From positions 1,736,001 through 1,800,000 of the forward strand of contig JAGGNK010008337.1 of the NCBI GenBank assembly GCA_017590115.1: DNA of 64,000 nucleotides, written 5' to 3'. The position numbers and the translations under genes are program-made. This stretch comes from Montifringilla adamsi. Its lineage: Eukaryota > Chordata > Aves > Passeriformes > Passeridae. Each line of letters opens with the position of its first letter. Positions within the stretch are counted from its first letter, which is position 1. Shown here in pieces: positions 27,001 to 38,960 of the stretch. The notes under the pieces are model-generated. The model was given only the letters and a program-made list of their open reading frames with translations, was not told where the DNA came from and made no database searches.

Positions 27001-28964
27001 CGTTTATAGCCAGATACACCGCTGGCAACCAACTGATCACCCAGCAGCAAAAACAAAAGCAGTGGAATGAGAGTCCAAGAGCCATTTCCCAGTGCCAAGT
27101 TCCCCAGCTCTTCCTCCATCTCCCTCCCTCTGTCTCCAGAAAACGAAAACCAAAAAGTGGTGGCATGCTCAGCACATTTAAGTGCTTTGAGACTCACCTG
27201 AGTCATCCACTCATTGTTTTTCTTTTCAGAACTCAATAGGTCGGGATCTGCCAGGATTTCAAGACACAAAATGCAACAGGGAATCTTCAGCTCCTGAGGT
27301 TCCGTATTCTCTAGCTGTTCTTGTGCATTTCCCTGTAATAATTTCAATGGAATAGTCCTCCTTTTTTTGCCCTGGTTCTCTTTGAGAGGTTTATCAGAAC
27401 AATCCAGACTGGTTTTGTAAATTTGAGTGCATATTGGTGATGCACATAGCTTTTCAGTTGGACACAATTTTCGGAAGGAGGAGATTCCATTTTCATGTAT
27501 TTTTCTTAGAGTCATTCCAAAAAGAGAAAGCCAACCCCTGCCCTATTTTGGACAGGTGGAGGAGAAAAATGGATGTAATGGACACGAACCGAAACACATG
27601 CTGCAGAACCAGGCTCACTTTTGTCTGGCAGGAGGCCCTGATGTGTGTGAAAAAACGGAAGACCCCCAGCCCCAGTAAGAGCAGGCAGGAAGCCCCAAAC
27701 CCCAGTGAAGGGCAAGAGGTGAACTGGAGCCCTGCTGGGCTGTCCTGCTCTGTGCTGAGCTCCCCGTGGGCTGATGCTGGCTGGGAGGAGCGCGTTCCCT
27801 TGGGCTGTGGCAGCCAGACTGGTTTGGTGACTGCTGCATTTGCTTCTCCCGGGCCCCCCGCACTCCAGGTGCTGCCCCTCATAATCCTAATCCATTCCCG
27901 TGGTGCAGTGCCCTGTCCTGCCTTCCTGCACAGCAAAGCAAGCAGCTCCTGGGTTTTCTGTAGGATCAAGAGGAGGAAGATGATCCTATGGCTGCAGGGA
28001 AGGATTAGAGGCTGGAATCTGTACCCTATTTCAGGCTATGCTCTTGGGCAAATTGAATTATCTATGCTTTCCATAGTTCCTTGTAAAGAAACTTTACACT
28101 TGGAGATGAGGACATTATCCCACTTCCTTCCCTCTCTGAATTTAATATCTGCCAATTCCTTGCGAGATGCAAAGGGACCAAAATCCCACACAAACATGCC
28201 TGCAGATACTTTTCAATGGATTTTATACCTAGAGGGTCCCATTGAAATGCAAATATTGGGCCCTTCCCAATGAAACAAGTTTCTGTACCACAGATAACCT
28301 AAGCTAAAGGAAGTAGAATAGTCCATATGGAAATAATCTTCCCATTTAAAACATTATTAAAACGAGTACCTTTCAGTGCACCTGGAGAGGGATTGTCAGT
28401 GGCAAAGCACCAGTGGAGCACAAAGCCAGAGGGAAGTGCCTCTTGGAGCCGCCTTTCTCTGCTGTCTCCAGGTCTTGGGAGAGATGGCGAAACACCAGCA
28501 GGGCCATCACCTGCTCTGAGCTGGCAGAGGAGATGGGGGGCCCCCAAGCACCAGAGGTGAGGAGATCCATCCCAGCTGCCACAGCCCTGTCAGAGGTAAA
28601 AATCAATCCTGCTGGAACTTCTTCATCTCTCCGGGAACGCCAGGCTGGATGGGGTAGAGGCACCCAAACAGAAAGGATCTGCTGCACCATCTCCTGCCAC
28701 CAAAGCTGAGTCAGGAAACTGGATTTGTGTGTGTGTTTTCCTCAAGACACAAAGCCCCTACATGCTGAGGAGTCCAGCCAACAAAATTACTTTTTGTTCA
28801 ACTTATTCCTGGGAGCATGCGGGGCACTGACCCCAATACCTCAAAGCAAAGTCACAGCTCTTCTGCAAAACCTGTGGTCATTTTTTTCCAACCAGTGTCC
28901 CATTTCAGCAATGGAAAACCTCTGTCTAAAGGTGCACATACCATTTTCATCAGTGAAACAACAG
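24066..28964. other. Intergenic, no gene seen
   Basis: Contains a (TCTG) run at 25761-25779 and two perfect octamer motifs ATGCAAAT (26041-26048, 28247-28254). It also holds two long open frames starting head to head near 27440 and 27515, with no family resemblance. No mobile element is recognised. Confidence 0.6.
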
Positions 28965-29420
28965 ACATGGTTGCAGCTAATTTAATTAAGGAGCCTAATT
29001 TCCCTCAATTGTCTGTTAAGGCATCACACAGGTGTTTCATTTCGGAGTGCATTAGTACATGAGGCTCTAAGCCTAAAAGCTAATTTTTAACTTAACCTAA
29101 TAATGTTAGTAATAACGACCTGTGATTACTGTCTTGTGAATCAGAACCTATGATACTTAAAATAATTAGCATCAAAGCCTAACTAGTACCTTGCTAAATT
29201 CATTATTAGACCTAAACCCTCAGCACTGAATTGAACTTTTAAATGAATGTTGGTGTGGGCTTCCCCCCACCCCCCACACTGGAGGCAGCATTTTAACAAA
29301 CTTAATTTGGAAGTGTAGTTAAAGTTTTGATCACCAGTCTTTTCTTGGAGGAAGAAACTGTGGCATTAGCACTAAGTACAATTCGATTGAAGAACAATGA
29401 TCTATTTTATGTGGTCCCTG
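28965..29420. promoter_or_regulatory. TAAT-rich candidate enhancer block
   Basis: Dense homeodomain-like cores in a sharply AT-rich island: TAATTTAATTAAGG, CCTAATTTCC, AGCTAATTTT, CCTAATAATG, AGTAATAACG, AATAATTAGC and CATTATTAGACC. No transposon text is recognised. The CpGs TTCGG and AACGA survive. The texture is that of a conserved developmental enhancer downstream of BMP2, but conservation is not demonstrated. Confidence 0.3.
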
Positions 29421-30759
29421 CTGCGTTTGGAGCACACATTTCCCCCAGCTAGGGAACTGCATCAGGAATTACTACACTGCCCCAAACCTGTGGCCAGTGA
29501 AGCCCAATAAGCTCTCAGGGGACATCTCTGGGGGGCTTCTGAGGGTGACAGAAACCAGCTGGCTTAGGGAAAGGAAGCTTGGGTAAACCTTGGCCCAGGA
29601 GATTCCTCAATGACTTTCCACCCCAAGAGAAAATCATATCATTACACTTTTTGCCTCTCTTTTTGACAGTCAGCCTTTCCTCCGAGGTCACACAGAGACT
29701 CAGGTGCCCTCTGTCTCTGGAAAGGAGATGTTCCTTGGGAGGTGGCTGTCACTCCTGGTAAGTGAAGGAGTGAGAAGAGAGGCTCAGAGCCCAGGGACTG
29801 GCTCCCCTCTAACAGCTGCAGGAAAAACAAAAACCTTTTCCAAAACACAGTCAACAGCAAAGAAGGAGACAGAAGGGCTTTGAAGTGTAGCTCTCCCTCG
29901 TGGATCAAGTGGGAAGAGGTGGGATCACAGCAAGGGCCTGTGAGCAGCCAGTTATTATGGCCAGGAAAGTGGGATGACTTGGAGGAGGTCAGGAGCCCTC
30001 AGCAGAGCGTGGCTTCCCAGCACTCTGCAGCTTGCCTGTGACCATCTCATTTGTGCCTCACGTGCCTGTTGCTGGCAGGAGCAGCTCCCAGCTGATGCCC
30101 CCCACAAGGGAGGGCTTTGGAGGCCGCACCTGACAGGCAGAGCTGACCCAGGCTGGTGGCTGCAGTGTCCAGGGCACCCATACCAGCTGGGAACCAGAGA
30201 CAAAGCAGAGGTGAAAGCTGCTGAAGTGGCAGGAATCACTTCTTCTGTACGTGTGCCACAGAGAGGAACAGCCAGAATAGCAGACCCTGAGCAATAAACA
30301 ATATTTCAGGCATTACAAACACACGGGAGAGCTCTGCTGATGAAAGATTTGTAGTTGTTATTAATATCTGTCGAGTCCAAGCTCAGACCTGAAGCTCAGT
30401 CTGCACTTGAACCTTCTCCAGGCGCTCAGGTTTCCTGATGCAGATCTGCCTGACAAAACAACAACAACAACAAAGGCCTGAAAACATGCTGTTGATTTGG
30501 AGAAGAATTTCCTCCACGCATCCAGGAAAGTTCAGAGAAGAAATTGCTTGCCTGGGATGCATAGCTGTTAATACCTTCTCACAAGCTTTCCCACCCACAG
30601 AACGAAAAGCAAAAACCAGTTGGCTTTGGGGTATAAACCAAATTAGAAACAGGGAAGGGAAACCTACCAAGTACCCACAAGGAGTTTGGCTGAAGAACTG
30701 TGATGCTTCTGAACATTTGACTTGATATTCTCCCACAGAAAATGAGAGGGAGGAATGTT
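29421..30759. other. Intergenic with short (CAA) repeat
   Basis: An (AAC)n run of about six units lies at 30457-30473. Otherwise nothing is recognised. Confidence 0.65.
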
Positions 30760-31015
30760 AGGCCAAAGCCTAAACATTCAATTGCTTTTAAAAATGCTTC
30801 TTTAAGCCTTTAAGCCAATTTGGGAGATTGTGCAAATTTTGTCCTGATGCAATAAAAACAAATAAAAAATTCCCAGTACTAATCACGTTGGAAGTCAGAT
30901 ATCCTAAATGTCCTCTTTCTTTTATTTATCCCAGCTGCTGCATTATCGCAGCCCGACATGAGCAAGTCTAAGATCAGTCGTGGTCAGTATCTGTGAAAAG
31001 GATCCTTAAGAAAAC
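30760..31015. promoter_or_regulatory. Candidate conserved non-coding element
   Basis: AT-rich sequence passes into a short stretch keeping CpGs (TTATCGCAGCCCGACATGAG, then AGTCGTGG) without being GC-rich. Such CpG retention in a gene desert is often a mark of constraint. Candidate only. Confidence 0.22.
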
Positions 31016-32909
31016 AAAATCTCCTGGGTGTAAAAAGCTAAAGGTCCTGCAGATCATTCCCACTTTGTTAGGACACAGCATTGCTATGGGAGATTCTCAC
31101 TGTAAAAAGCTCTCTGAGCTCACTTGTGTTCACAGAAGGTCCTAGAGGAGGTCTTATATGATTATGAGCATCTTAGCCAATATTCACCCTGGACAATTAG
31201 AATTTTGTTTCTTTTATTAATTACGTTAATTACTGACAGGGTCCAGGGCTTTCAGCCCAAGCCCCCTGCACAGCCCTGACTGCTCCGAGGTTTCCTTCCC
31301 TCCAGAACTATCTCCTGCAAAGCAGACCCTGCACCTTCCTCACTACCAGGTGGAGTTTGGAGCAGTTCTCCTGTCCTTACAAGTCAGCCAGCAGAGAGTC
31401 TGCAGCTCCCTGCAGGGCTCCAAAACCTCCTGTGAGGGTGGAGCAGGAAGAGGCTCCCGCAGTTCCCCTGCCGGCTGTCAGGAGGGATGAGCAGCCCCAG
31501 GAATGGCAGAGTCGGGCAGCCATGAGCTGATAGGGAGAGTGGATGCTCGGAGGTGGAAGGGAAGGCAGGGGAGGGAAAGGAAGGAATAGAAAGAGATTCA
31601 GGAAAACTGGCCTAAAAAAAAATTAGGTGTTATTAAACTACTGGAACGTGCTTCTGCCCAGTTTCTTAGGGATGGTACACGTAGAACAGGAGTGAATATG
31701 CAGTGAAAATAACAGCAGCACAAGAGCAGGTCTCTGGTTCACCTGGAAGGAGGGAGGTGCACAGGCATTTACATAGCCTGTGTGAAAGAAAAAATTTGGC
31801 CCTGAAGTGCTTGGCATCAGCTCCTCAGTAACTCCACAAGTGGATTTCCAGTCTTCATGCAGAAATCTTTGCATCCTTCCCATGCAAAGCCACACCTGAG
31901 TTACATGCAGGAATCCTTGACAGTCACATTTCATAACCCCACTCCTTTTCCTGCCAACAAACAAAATGTCATTCACTGCAGATTCATAGGATTTGATTTA
32001 GAATGGAATGAATATAATTCAGTGTAAATACAACAGTTTTCAGCACTTAGAGAGATTGCCCATGGGGACCACTTTGCTTCAGGCTTTTGCATTCTGGACA
32101 CCATGAGAAACGGGCTGGGGGCTGGGCACGAGTCACTTTCCACAGGAGTTTGTGTGATGGTGCTAATCTTCATCTTCCAACTCTTCTTTGGACAGCAGTG
32201 GGGGGAGCTGAAACGTGGGGCAAAAACTCACATCTGAGTAAACAATATCAACAGCTGAGGTTTTACATCCTGTCTGGCATTGGTCAGCCATGAGGGATTT
32301 CACTGCAGCCACAAACCTGTTGTTCCACGTCTCTCCATACCCAGACCTGTGCACAAACACACACAGCATTTGGGGGCCCATTCTTCCAGGTCAGCCCTTG
32401 CTTTCCCACATCACCCGTGTCTGTGGCATTGCTGCACTGACCCCAGTGCTTGGTGACCCTCAGCCGCTCCGTCAAGGAGGAAGAGGATGAGGCTGCAGCT
32501 ACCTGGGCTCTTCCTCCCTCCCAAGCTTGCCTTGCAGCATTCAGGCATCCCTGTTCATTTAACCTGCCAGCTCTGGGTCGACCTCTGCCCCGCCCGGGGC
32601 CAGACTCTCAGGGAGTGTGAGCCCTTGGCACCTCGCTGCAGAACGGCTGTGGTGGCTCCCTGCCATCCTGCCGCTGCAAACAATCCTTCCAGAATCCTTT
32701 CAGGTGTGTTACTAATTCACAGGGAAAACTGTGGAGAGATTTTCATTGCATAACACAGCCAACCTCAGGACCAAAACAGAATGGAGGTGTTTAATCAGAG
32801 CAGTCCCCTCCAGTTCCCACGCCAGGGAGCTGAGCCAGATCTACATCTGAGCTCTGCTGCTCGCGAGCAGAAGGGACCTGGGGGTTCTCCATGCTGCTTC
32901 GAGCATCCA
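31016..32909. other. Intergenic, no feature seen
   Basis: No gene, repeat family or notable structure is recognised. Confidence 0.65.
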
Positions 32910-33330
32910 TCAAAACAACTGTAAATGAGTTATGTTTCAAGTATGCAAGAACTTGCTTCTCCATGCCAAAAAACGATTAGAGTTCTCAGGCTTCCAGCAA
33001 TGCAAAGCAGAGTCTGCAATGTCCTGATGAGAGATAGATGCATTTCCTCTTAGACAATTAATATTAGGGGTGGGTTTTATTGCCATTCTTTTTTATGTTG
33101 TTAACATCCTGCCCTCTTTCCTGGTTCCTCCCAAAGAGCTACAATGCAATTTGCAAAACTCCCCTTTGTAAGATGTAAACATTTACTAAACATTGTCTTT
33201 CCACTTTGTATTATGACAAAAGAATAGAAGTCAAGATGTTAAATATATTTCTGTATTTGCATCTGAAAGCCCCAGGCCTTCCTGAACATACTTGCAGATA
33301 ACTTCTATTGTTTCCAGCACGTTGTTACCT
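32910..33330. promoter_or_regulatory. Candidate element with FOX-like sites
   Basis: Contains TTGTTAACATCC, AGATGTAAACATTTACTAAA (a FOX core GTAAACA next to an inverted-like TTTACT) and CATTGTCTTTCCAC. GACAATTAATATTAG and a TTTGCATCTG octamer-like site are also present. The cluster is AT-rich and free of recognised repeats. Function is inference. Confidence 0.25.
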
Positions 33331-35689
33331 TTTTCAGTGGATCATCAGCTCCCTGAAAATCCAAGGGCGAGGTCTTTGCTGGAACCCTGTCTAGGAGCCC
33401 CCCACCACGCAGCACCTCACCAGTGTATCCATGCCATATGATGATCATCCATGTTATTCCACCTCAATGTTTCATCCTGGGACAAACCCAGCCTGGCCTC
33501 CAAACCTGTTGCTGGGATTTGGGAACCAGACCTTTTCTGCAGTGCAATCCAGCCAAACCAGAGGCTGAAGCAGTGACTGCAGAGGGCGTTCCTAGAGCCA
33601 CCAGGTGCTTTGGCAGCAAAGCCTCTGGTGATGGGAGAGATCCTGCTGTCCCTGAGGGGTGGCCAGGCTGTCCCAGCTGTCCCAGGGCTGCGGTTCTGCA
33701 AGTCAGACCCCGAGTGCAGAGCACAAACCACCAGAACCCTCCTGAGCACTCTCTGCAGCCAGGAACACCTGGAAACACTTCAATCACCTCTCTCACGTCT
33801 CCACTAGATAGAAGAAATCCAGGGGCTTCATCAACAGTGCCTTTGCCAGAAGCAATGAAAACAGGACCTTCAGCCCAGTTTGGATGGAGCCTGGAGTGCC
33901 CAAAGCCCCTCCCTGTGCCCCCAGCAGAGCGTGGCCACCCCAGCCCCTGCAGCAGGGCACCCACCCTGGTCTTGTGCTCTCTCCTTTTGTGCTTGCCTCC
34001 CTCTCTGCTTGCTATAAACACAATCCTGTATTTCACAGAGGGTAAGAGATGGCACCACATTCATTGATGTTGTAACATTCTCCAAGGGCGTAAAATAAAA
34101 CCAGTTTTGCATTCCATATCCCTAAGCAAATGCTTTTCCTTTCCCTTTCTTCTTTGTTATTTTGTGCATGTGTGTGCACATGTATTTTTTCAGGAGTAAA
34201 GAGCATAGTTTACCCCATTACACATACACACACACATTCTTTAAGCACAATTATTTGGAAAATTTCCTGTTAAAATTCCCACTTAATAAGTAAACATGAT
34301 TTAAAGAAGGAGTGCTTAGCGTTACCTGGGGTTTTCTTAAAAAATAATAAGAAAATCCAAGACACAAGGGTGTAAGAAGAGATCCCCAGCCTGACTCTGT
34401 AACACAAATGTGACTTCAGGATATGAGTTTACAAAACTGATTTAAGCAAAAGAGGAAAGACTGATTTTTTTTTTTCTAGAGCTATAGGAACAGTTTCAGA
34501 GCTTAAATCTTTATTTTAAATCACACCACAACCACAAGGGTGAAATCTTCCTAAAATTTTTGGAGGGAGGTGGGGCTGTTTGTTTTAAATAGCCTGCTAA
34601 CCTCATCTGCTACTGCAGACAAAGCCTTAGGCCAATCCTGCAAACACCTCTGGTATTGTTCAGAGCAGTCGCTTTTGCACCTGCCAGGAAATTTGTAAGA
34701 TCAGAGATGCAGATCCACCTCCTGCAACCTCTTTGCCTTCCTGGAAACTCCCTCAGAAGAGCTGACTAGGTAGGATTAGGCTCTTGCTTTGGAGGTTGAT
34801 TATGTGATCTCTGTTTCTTCCAGCCCTGCCAGCCAGGGCTTACCTCCAGATGAGTATTTGAGCACATGCTTAACCTTCAGCAATGAGACACTCATGCTTA
34901 CAGTTAAGTGTAGGCTCAAAAATTTAGTTGGAAGCAAATCACATTCTTACATACTTCTCTGGGTTGGGCCTAACCAGACCTCTCCTGTTAAAACAGAATT
35001 TTTTTTTTTTTTTTTCCTCCTGACCCTTATCCCATCACTGCAATTTCCCTCCTCAACTTCCCACTCCAACTGCTTCATTCCAGTGAAACCAAGGGGAAAT
35101 GACATTTTCTCCTACAGCAGTAGATCATAAATGACAACAAGCATCAGACTGGGCATGAATTTCCAGGAAGAGGTGACATCTTCTATTTAGCTCAGCTATC
35201 CCAGGCTAACTGCACACATGGGTCTGTCCAAGGCCTGGCTTCCCCTAAAACATCTCCTCTCACACATCTTGCATCCCACAGCTCTGCACGGCTCCAGGCA
35301 CACACCAAGGCTCCATGGAGCTGGGGGGAAAGATGCCTCCTCTGTTAAGCATCCAAGAAAACAGAAGGAATGCAGCACATTGCTCCTGCCTAGCAGAGAG
35401 TTAATATCCTTGCACATGAGCCATTTCACCTACAGCTAGAAGTGAAAGCATGCGACTACACCCAGCAAATGATCACAGAGCACCCTGCAGGGAATCTGCT
35501 TCCATTTCAAAGGAAGAGATCAAAACCCACAAAGAAGAGAAGGGAAAAAAAAAAGAAAAAGAAAAAAAGAAATGAAGATGCTCCCAGCCTGTGCATGAGA
35601 TCAATGTTGGGCCCAGGCTCAGAAGTTTTCAGAGAGGAAGGGAGAGACATGGACAGAAGAATCATAGAGCACCTTCAGTGCCGGATTAT
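33331..35689. other. Intergenic, simple repeats only
   Basis: Contains short AC-rich text near 34226-34240, a T17 run at 34999-35015 and an A-rich tract at 35543-35571. A 214-codon plus-strand frame at 33423-34067 overlaps an equally long minus-strand one, which suggests GC-rich chance openings. Confidence 0.6.
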
Positions 35690-35785
35690 TTATGTGCTGG
35701 GGGTTTGATCCTACACACCAAAATAAATGGGAGGTTTGCCACCAACTTCAATGGAAGCAGAAACAAGTCCTATCACCTTCAGGTC
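35690..35785. repeat. Old amniote interspersed repeat relic
   Basis: The text TTTGATCCTACACACC, AATGGGAGGTTTGCCACC and AACTTCAATGGAAGCAG resembles a widespread amniote repeat of the form 'TGATCCTGC...AATGGGAGTTTTGCCA...ACTTCAATGGGAGCAGGATC'. It is common in turtle and crocodilian DNA. Family name not assigned. Confidence 0.45.
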
Positions 35786-37096
35786 TATTGGCTGTCTGCA
35801 GAAAGTTTTAAATTTTATATAGAAATTAAACAGAGGATAATTTGACAGTTTAATGGTGACATTGTCATTTTTACATTAAAAGAGACACAAATTTATCCTT
35901 TGGGTTTTGCAATTATTTTTTCCCTGCCTGTTGATTTTTTTAAAGAATTCTCATGTTTCAAGGGAAGACTGTTAAAAATGGGACATTCCTGTGCATAAGA
36001 AAAAAAGAACTTATACTTCAGTCGGGCCCTACAGTTTGAAGCAGTTGGCATTAGTGGCAGCAGCAAATTAGCCATCCTGCAAGTGCTCCACTCCTCTGCC
36101 AAAAACAAAGACTGTCCTAATTTGAACTATGCCAAATAGGGCATTTGACCATGAAAAATGACTTTAAAGAGATGGAAAAAAAAAAAATCAAATCCTGTAT
36201 TTGGCACCCATTGGCTGGTCCAAAAAGTGAGGAATCTGCTGAGTGACAGACCAAGGCTCAGGACTCCCTGCAGCTCCAGCTCCTCAGGAAGTTGAGACCT
36301 AAACTGATGTGGAAAAGCCCAAGTAAATGACTTCCCTACCCTTTCCTCATTTAATCATTGATTATTAAATTAATCCACTCATTGAAGCCACTTAGTGCCA
36401 GTGCAATGAGCTGGCCCAGTAAGACTGAGTTTGGGCTCAGCAGCCTGGTGGCAGACATTTAAAGTTAGGACAACAATCACACTTCCATCAGTATGCAGCT
36501 TAATAAAACGATCTACCTCTGCCTGGTTTGGTTCATTTCTTTGGAAATCCAAGGTACTCTGAGTGGCAGCTCCTGATCTCCAAGTAGACTGGGACAGGAC
36601 CTAGAGTCTGTGCAGATCTGACATCTAGCAGCTGCACAGGATGGAGAATGCAGGTGGGAAATGACAGAACTGGGGAGCAACAGGAGAAATGCAGGACCAT
36701 GGCAGCCACCCAGCATCACCTGCCACCTTAAGGAGGCCTTTTCCAGCCATCCTGTGGGACCCCTGGAACACGGAGTCATTCCCTGGTCTTGGCCAGCACT
36801 GGCAGGAAGGTGGCTGTGCCCACAGCTCCCTTCCCCTGCTCTCCACAGGGACATCTCCCTGTGTCCCCTCATGGGACAGCTCAGTCCTGGGGACAACCAT
36901 CACCCACCAGCTCCAGGAAAGGGAGCAGCCCCTGGAGCAGAGGCAGATGGGAGAGGGAATGCAAGTGGGATGGGAGGAAACATTTGGGGTTCACACAGGA
37001 ATGAAAAAACTCTGGTCTTCCTTCTCCCACTGAAAGATTCCACCACCTAGGACTGTATTTTTTCTTATGAAAATACAGGAGGATCTTTGTTCTGGG
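35786..37096. other. Intergenic, AT-rich patch then ordinary sequence
   Basis: 35800-36180 is AT-rich with GGATAATTTGACAGTTTAATGG and TTGCAATTATTT cores and could be regulatory. The remainder shows nothing recognisable. Confidence 0.55.
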
Positions 37097-37125
37097 CAAC
37101 AACAACAACAACAACAACAACAACA
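37097..37125. repeat. (CAA)n microsatellite, about 9.7 units
   Basis: A perfect CAA trinucleotide run, the longest trinucleotide repeat seen in the window. It is likely polymorphic. Confidence 0.95.
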
Positions 37126-38619
37126 TGTCTTCCAAATCAACTGTGAAAGATACAGCATGACCAAAACTATTTGAATTTGTGCCATGTTCTATAATGAGTT
37201 TTTCTGGTTTTCTTTTATTTTTTTTCCTTTTGATTGCTGGTTTGGGGGATGAGGAAAGAGGAAGAACAGCAAAAACATTTCAAATCAATCTAGAAGGATT
37301 TTTTTTCCCTCTCCTGAGATTCTTCCACTTCAGTCAGTGCACCAGAGAACATCTCACTCCCCCAGCCCTGCCACTTCCAGCCCCTGGCAGCAGCACTGAG
37401 GGATTTCTAACACCAAAGGCTGGAGCAGGAACCTGTCCTGAGGCAGGGGGGTGGGGCTGCCCTCCTGGGGCCACAGGGACACCACGTTTGGCCCCGGATT
37501 TCCCTGCCAGAGCTCGGGCAGCCCGGGCAGCGCGCTCCGGCCGGTGGCTGCCCCCAGAGGAGACAAGGCTCTGCTGCTGGATGCATCATCTCCAATAAAT
37601 ACCGAGCTTTGAAAGGCATCCAATGCTCTAATTGGGAGGCCCTTAAATTAAAGTGGGGATGGGATTTGGAATCCACTTTAGAGCCTGCGGTTTGGAGGGA
37701 AGTATGGGGATCCATTTCATCTGTGTTGATATCAAGGGAGCCCAATATAAATGTTTTCTGGCACTTTTATTCCTCCAGCCCTGGGGTTTACACGAGGCTT
37801 GGCTTTTAGTTCAGGTTTTTTTTCTTTCTCTGTTGTTTTCTTGCACTCTGAAGCCTCTTCCTAGTGTAATTTTGGAAGAGGGGTGTTACTGCAGTGTCTG
37901 GGCACCACCATTTCTCTCAGGTCTGTGGCACTGCCCCATGCCTGTCCCCTCACTGGTGGCAGCTGCCCTGCCCAGGGGGGACATCAGCAAAGTTGCGTTC
38001 AGGATGTGCTGCAAGGGAAGGGAGGCCAAGGGGAGCTGTGCCCATTGCAGCAGCCTCAGGGATGCTCTCAGGGATGGCTCTCTCTCCCCAAGCCTCAGCC
38101 CTGCATTTCCACAGCTTCCCTCTAGCCTGGGGCTTGGGAGACAGCTCTGGAACAGCTTTATTGGCCGACCTCAGGAAAGCTCTGCAGCCCTAAGCCACCA
38201 CGTCAGAGCTGAGGCAGAGGATGAAGGGTGGGCAGGAGATGATCTTCATTTGCACATCTGCTTTTAGTTGGACTCTGGTGGAATATTGAGCCATTTTACA
38301 TCACTCCAAACCTGGCCCACTGACAAGGACCCCATGACTAAACACGTCCCACCAGCTTTCACTCCCAGTGTAAACCAGTACTCTTTATTCAGTAGGCAAA
38401 GAAATACCCATATCCCTACTTCACAGCATCCCAAAGCCTAAGCAGACACTTATTTTCAACTTGTTCCACTGTGGTGAGTGAACCACACCTAAAGGTGAGA
38501 GACTGCAAGGCACACACTCCCCCTCCCAATGTGCTTTTTGCTTTTAGGACAGAAAACCTACAATGCATGGGGAAAGGAGGGCTCCAGGTGGGCTGTCCCC
38601 AAGGCCCTCCCCAGCTGGG
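37126..38619. other. Intergenic with small CpG cluster
   Basis: A CpG-rich patch lies at about 37480-37560 (AGCGCGCTCCGGCCGG). The rest is ordinary. Open frames at 37653-38267 and neighbours have no recognisable domain. Confidence 0.6.
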
Positions 38620-38960
38620 CCAGGCTGATTTACAGCGCTGGGAGCGACCTCAGCCCCCTGAGAGAGCCGAGCGAGTCACCCGCTGCTAAATGCGGCCGCT
38701 GCTCCTAATCTTCACATAAAATACTCATCAAGCAGCCAGAAGGAAAACGATTTGAGGGAGTGGGAGTTTTCCCAACTTTGTGTTTTTGCTGCCAGAACGG
38801 AGCATTGTTCCTCCTCGCCGCTTGAAGTGGTTTATGCTCACAAAAGCCCTGCAACAACAATGCCGTGCGTGTGCAGGAAATTCCCCTCACATCTCAGTGA
38901 CACGAGGAGGAGGGACGGGGATTGCACAGTGCATGCAGAAATATAAACATGAGAAATGAC
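38620..38960. promoter_or_regulatory. CpG-retaining candidate regulatory element
   Basis: GAGCCGAGCGAGTCACCCGC and AAATGCGGCCGCTGC pass into AT-balanced sequence that still keeps CpGs (AAACGATTTG, AACGGAGCATTG, CTCGCCGCTTG, GCCGTGCGTG). It also has a SOX-like AACAATG. No repeat is recognised. A candidate enhancer or a small CpG-island promoter of an unannotated transcript. Confidence 0.28.

Noticed and set aside
33423..34067. 214-codon plus-strand frame with a 198-codon minus-strand frame over the same bases
   Set aside because: Both strands are open at once in GC-richer sequence, with no domain, no sensible composition and no family match.
37653..38267. 204-codon plus-strand frame
   Set aside because: Overlaps other open frames and has no recognisable domain or codon signature.
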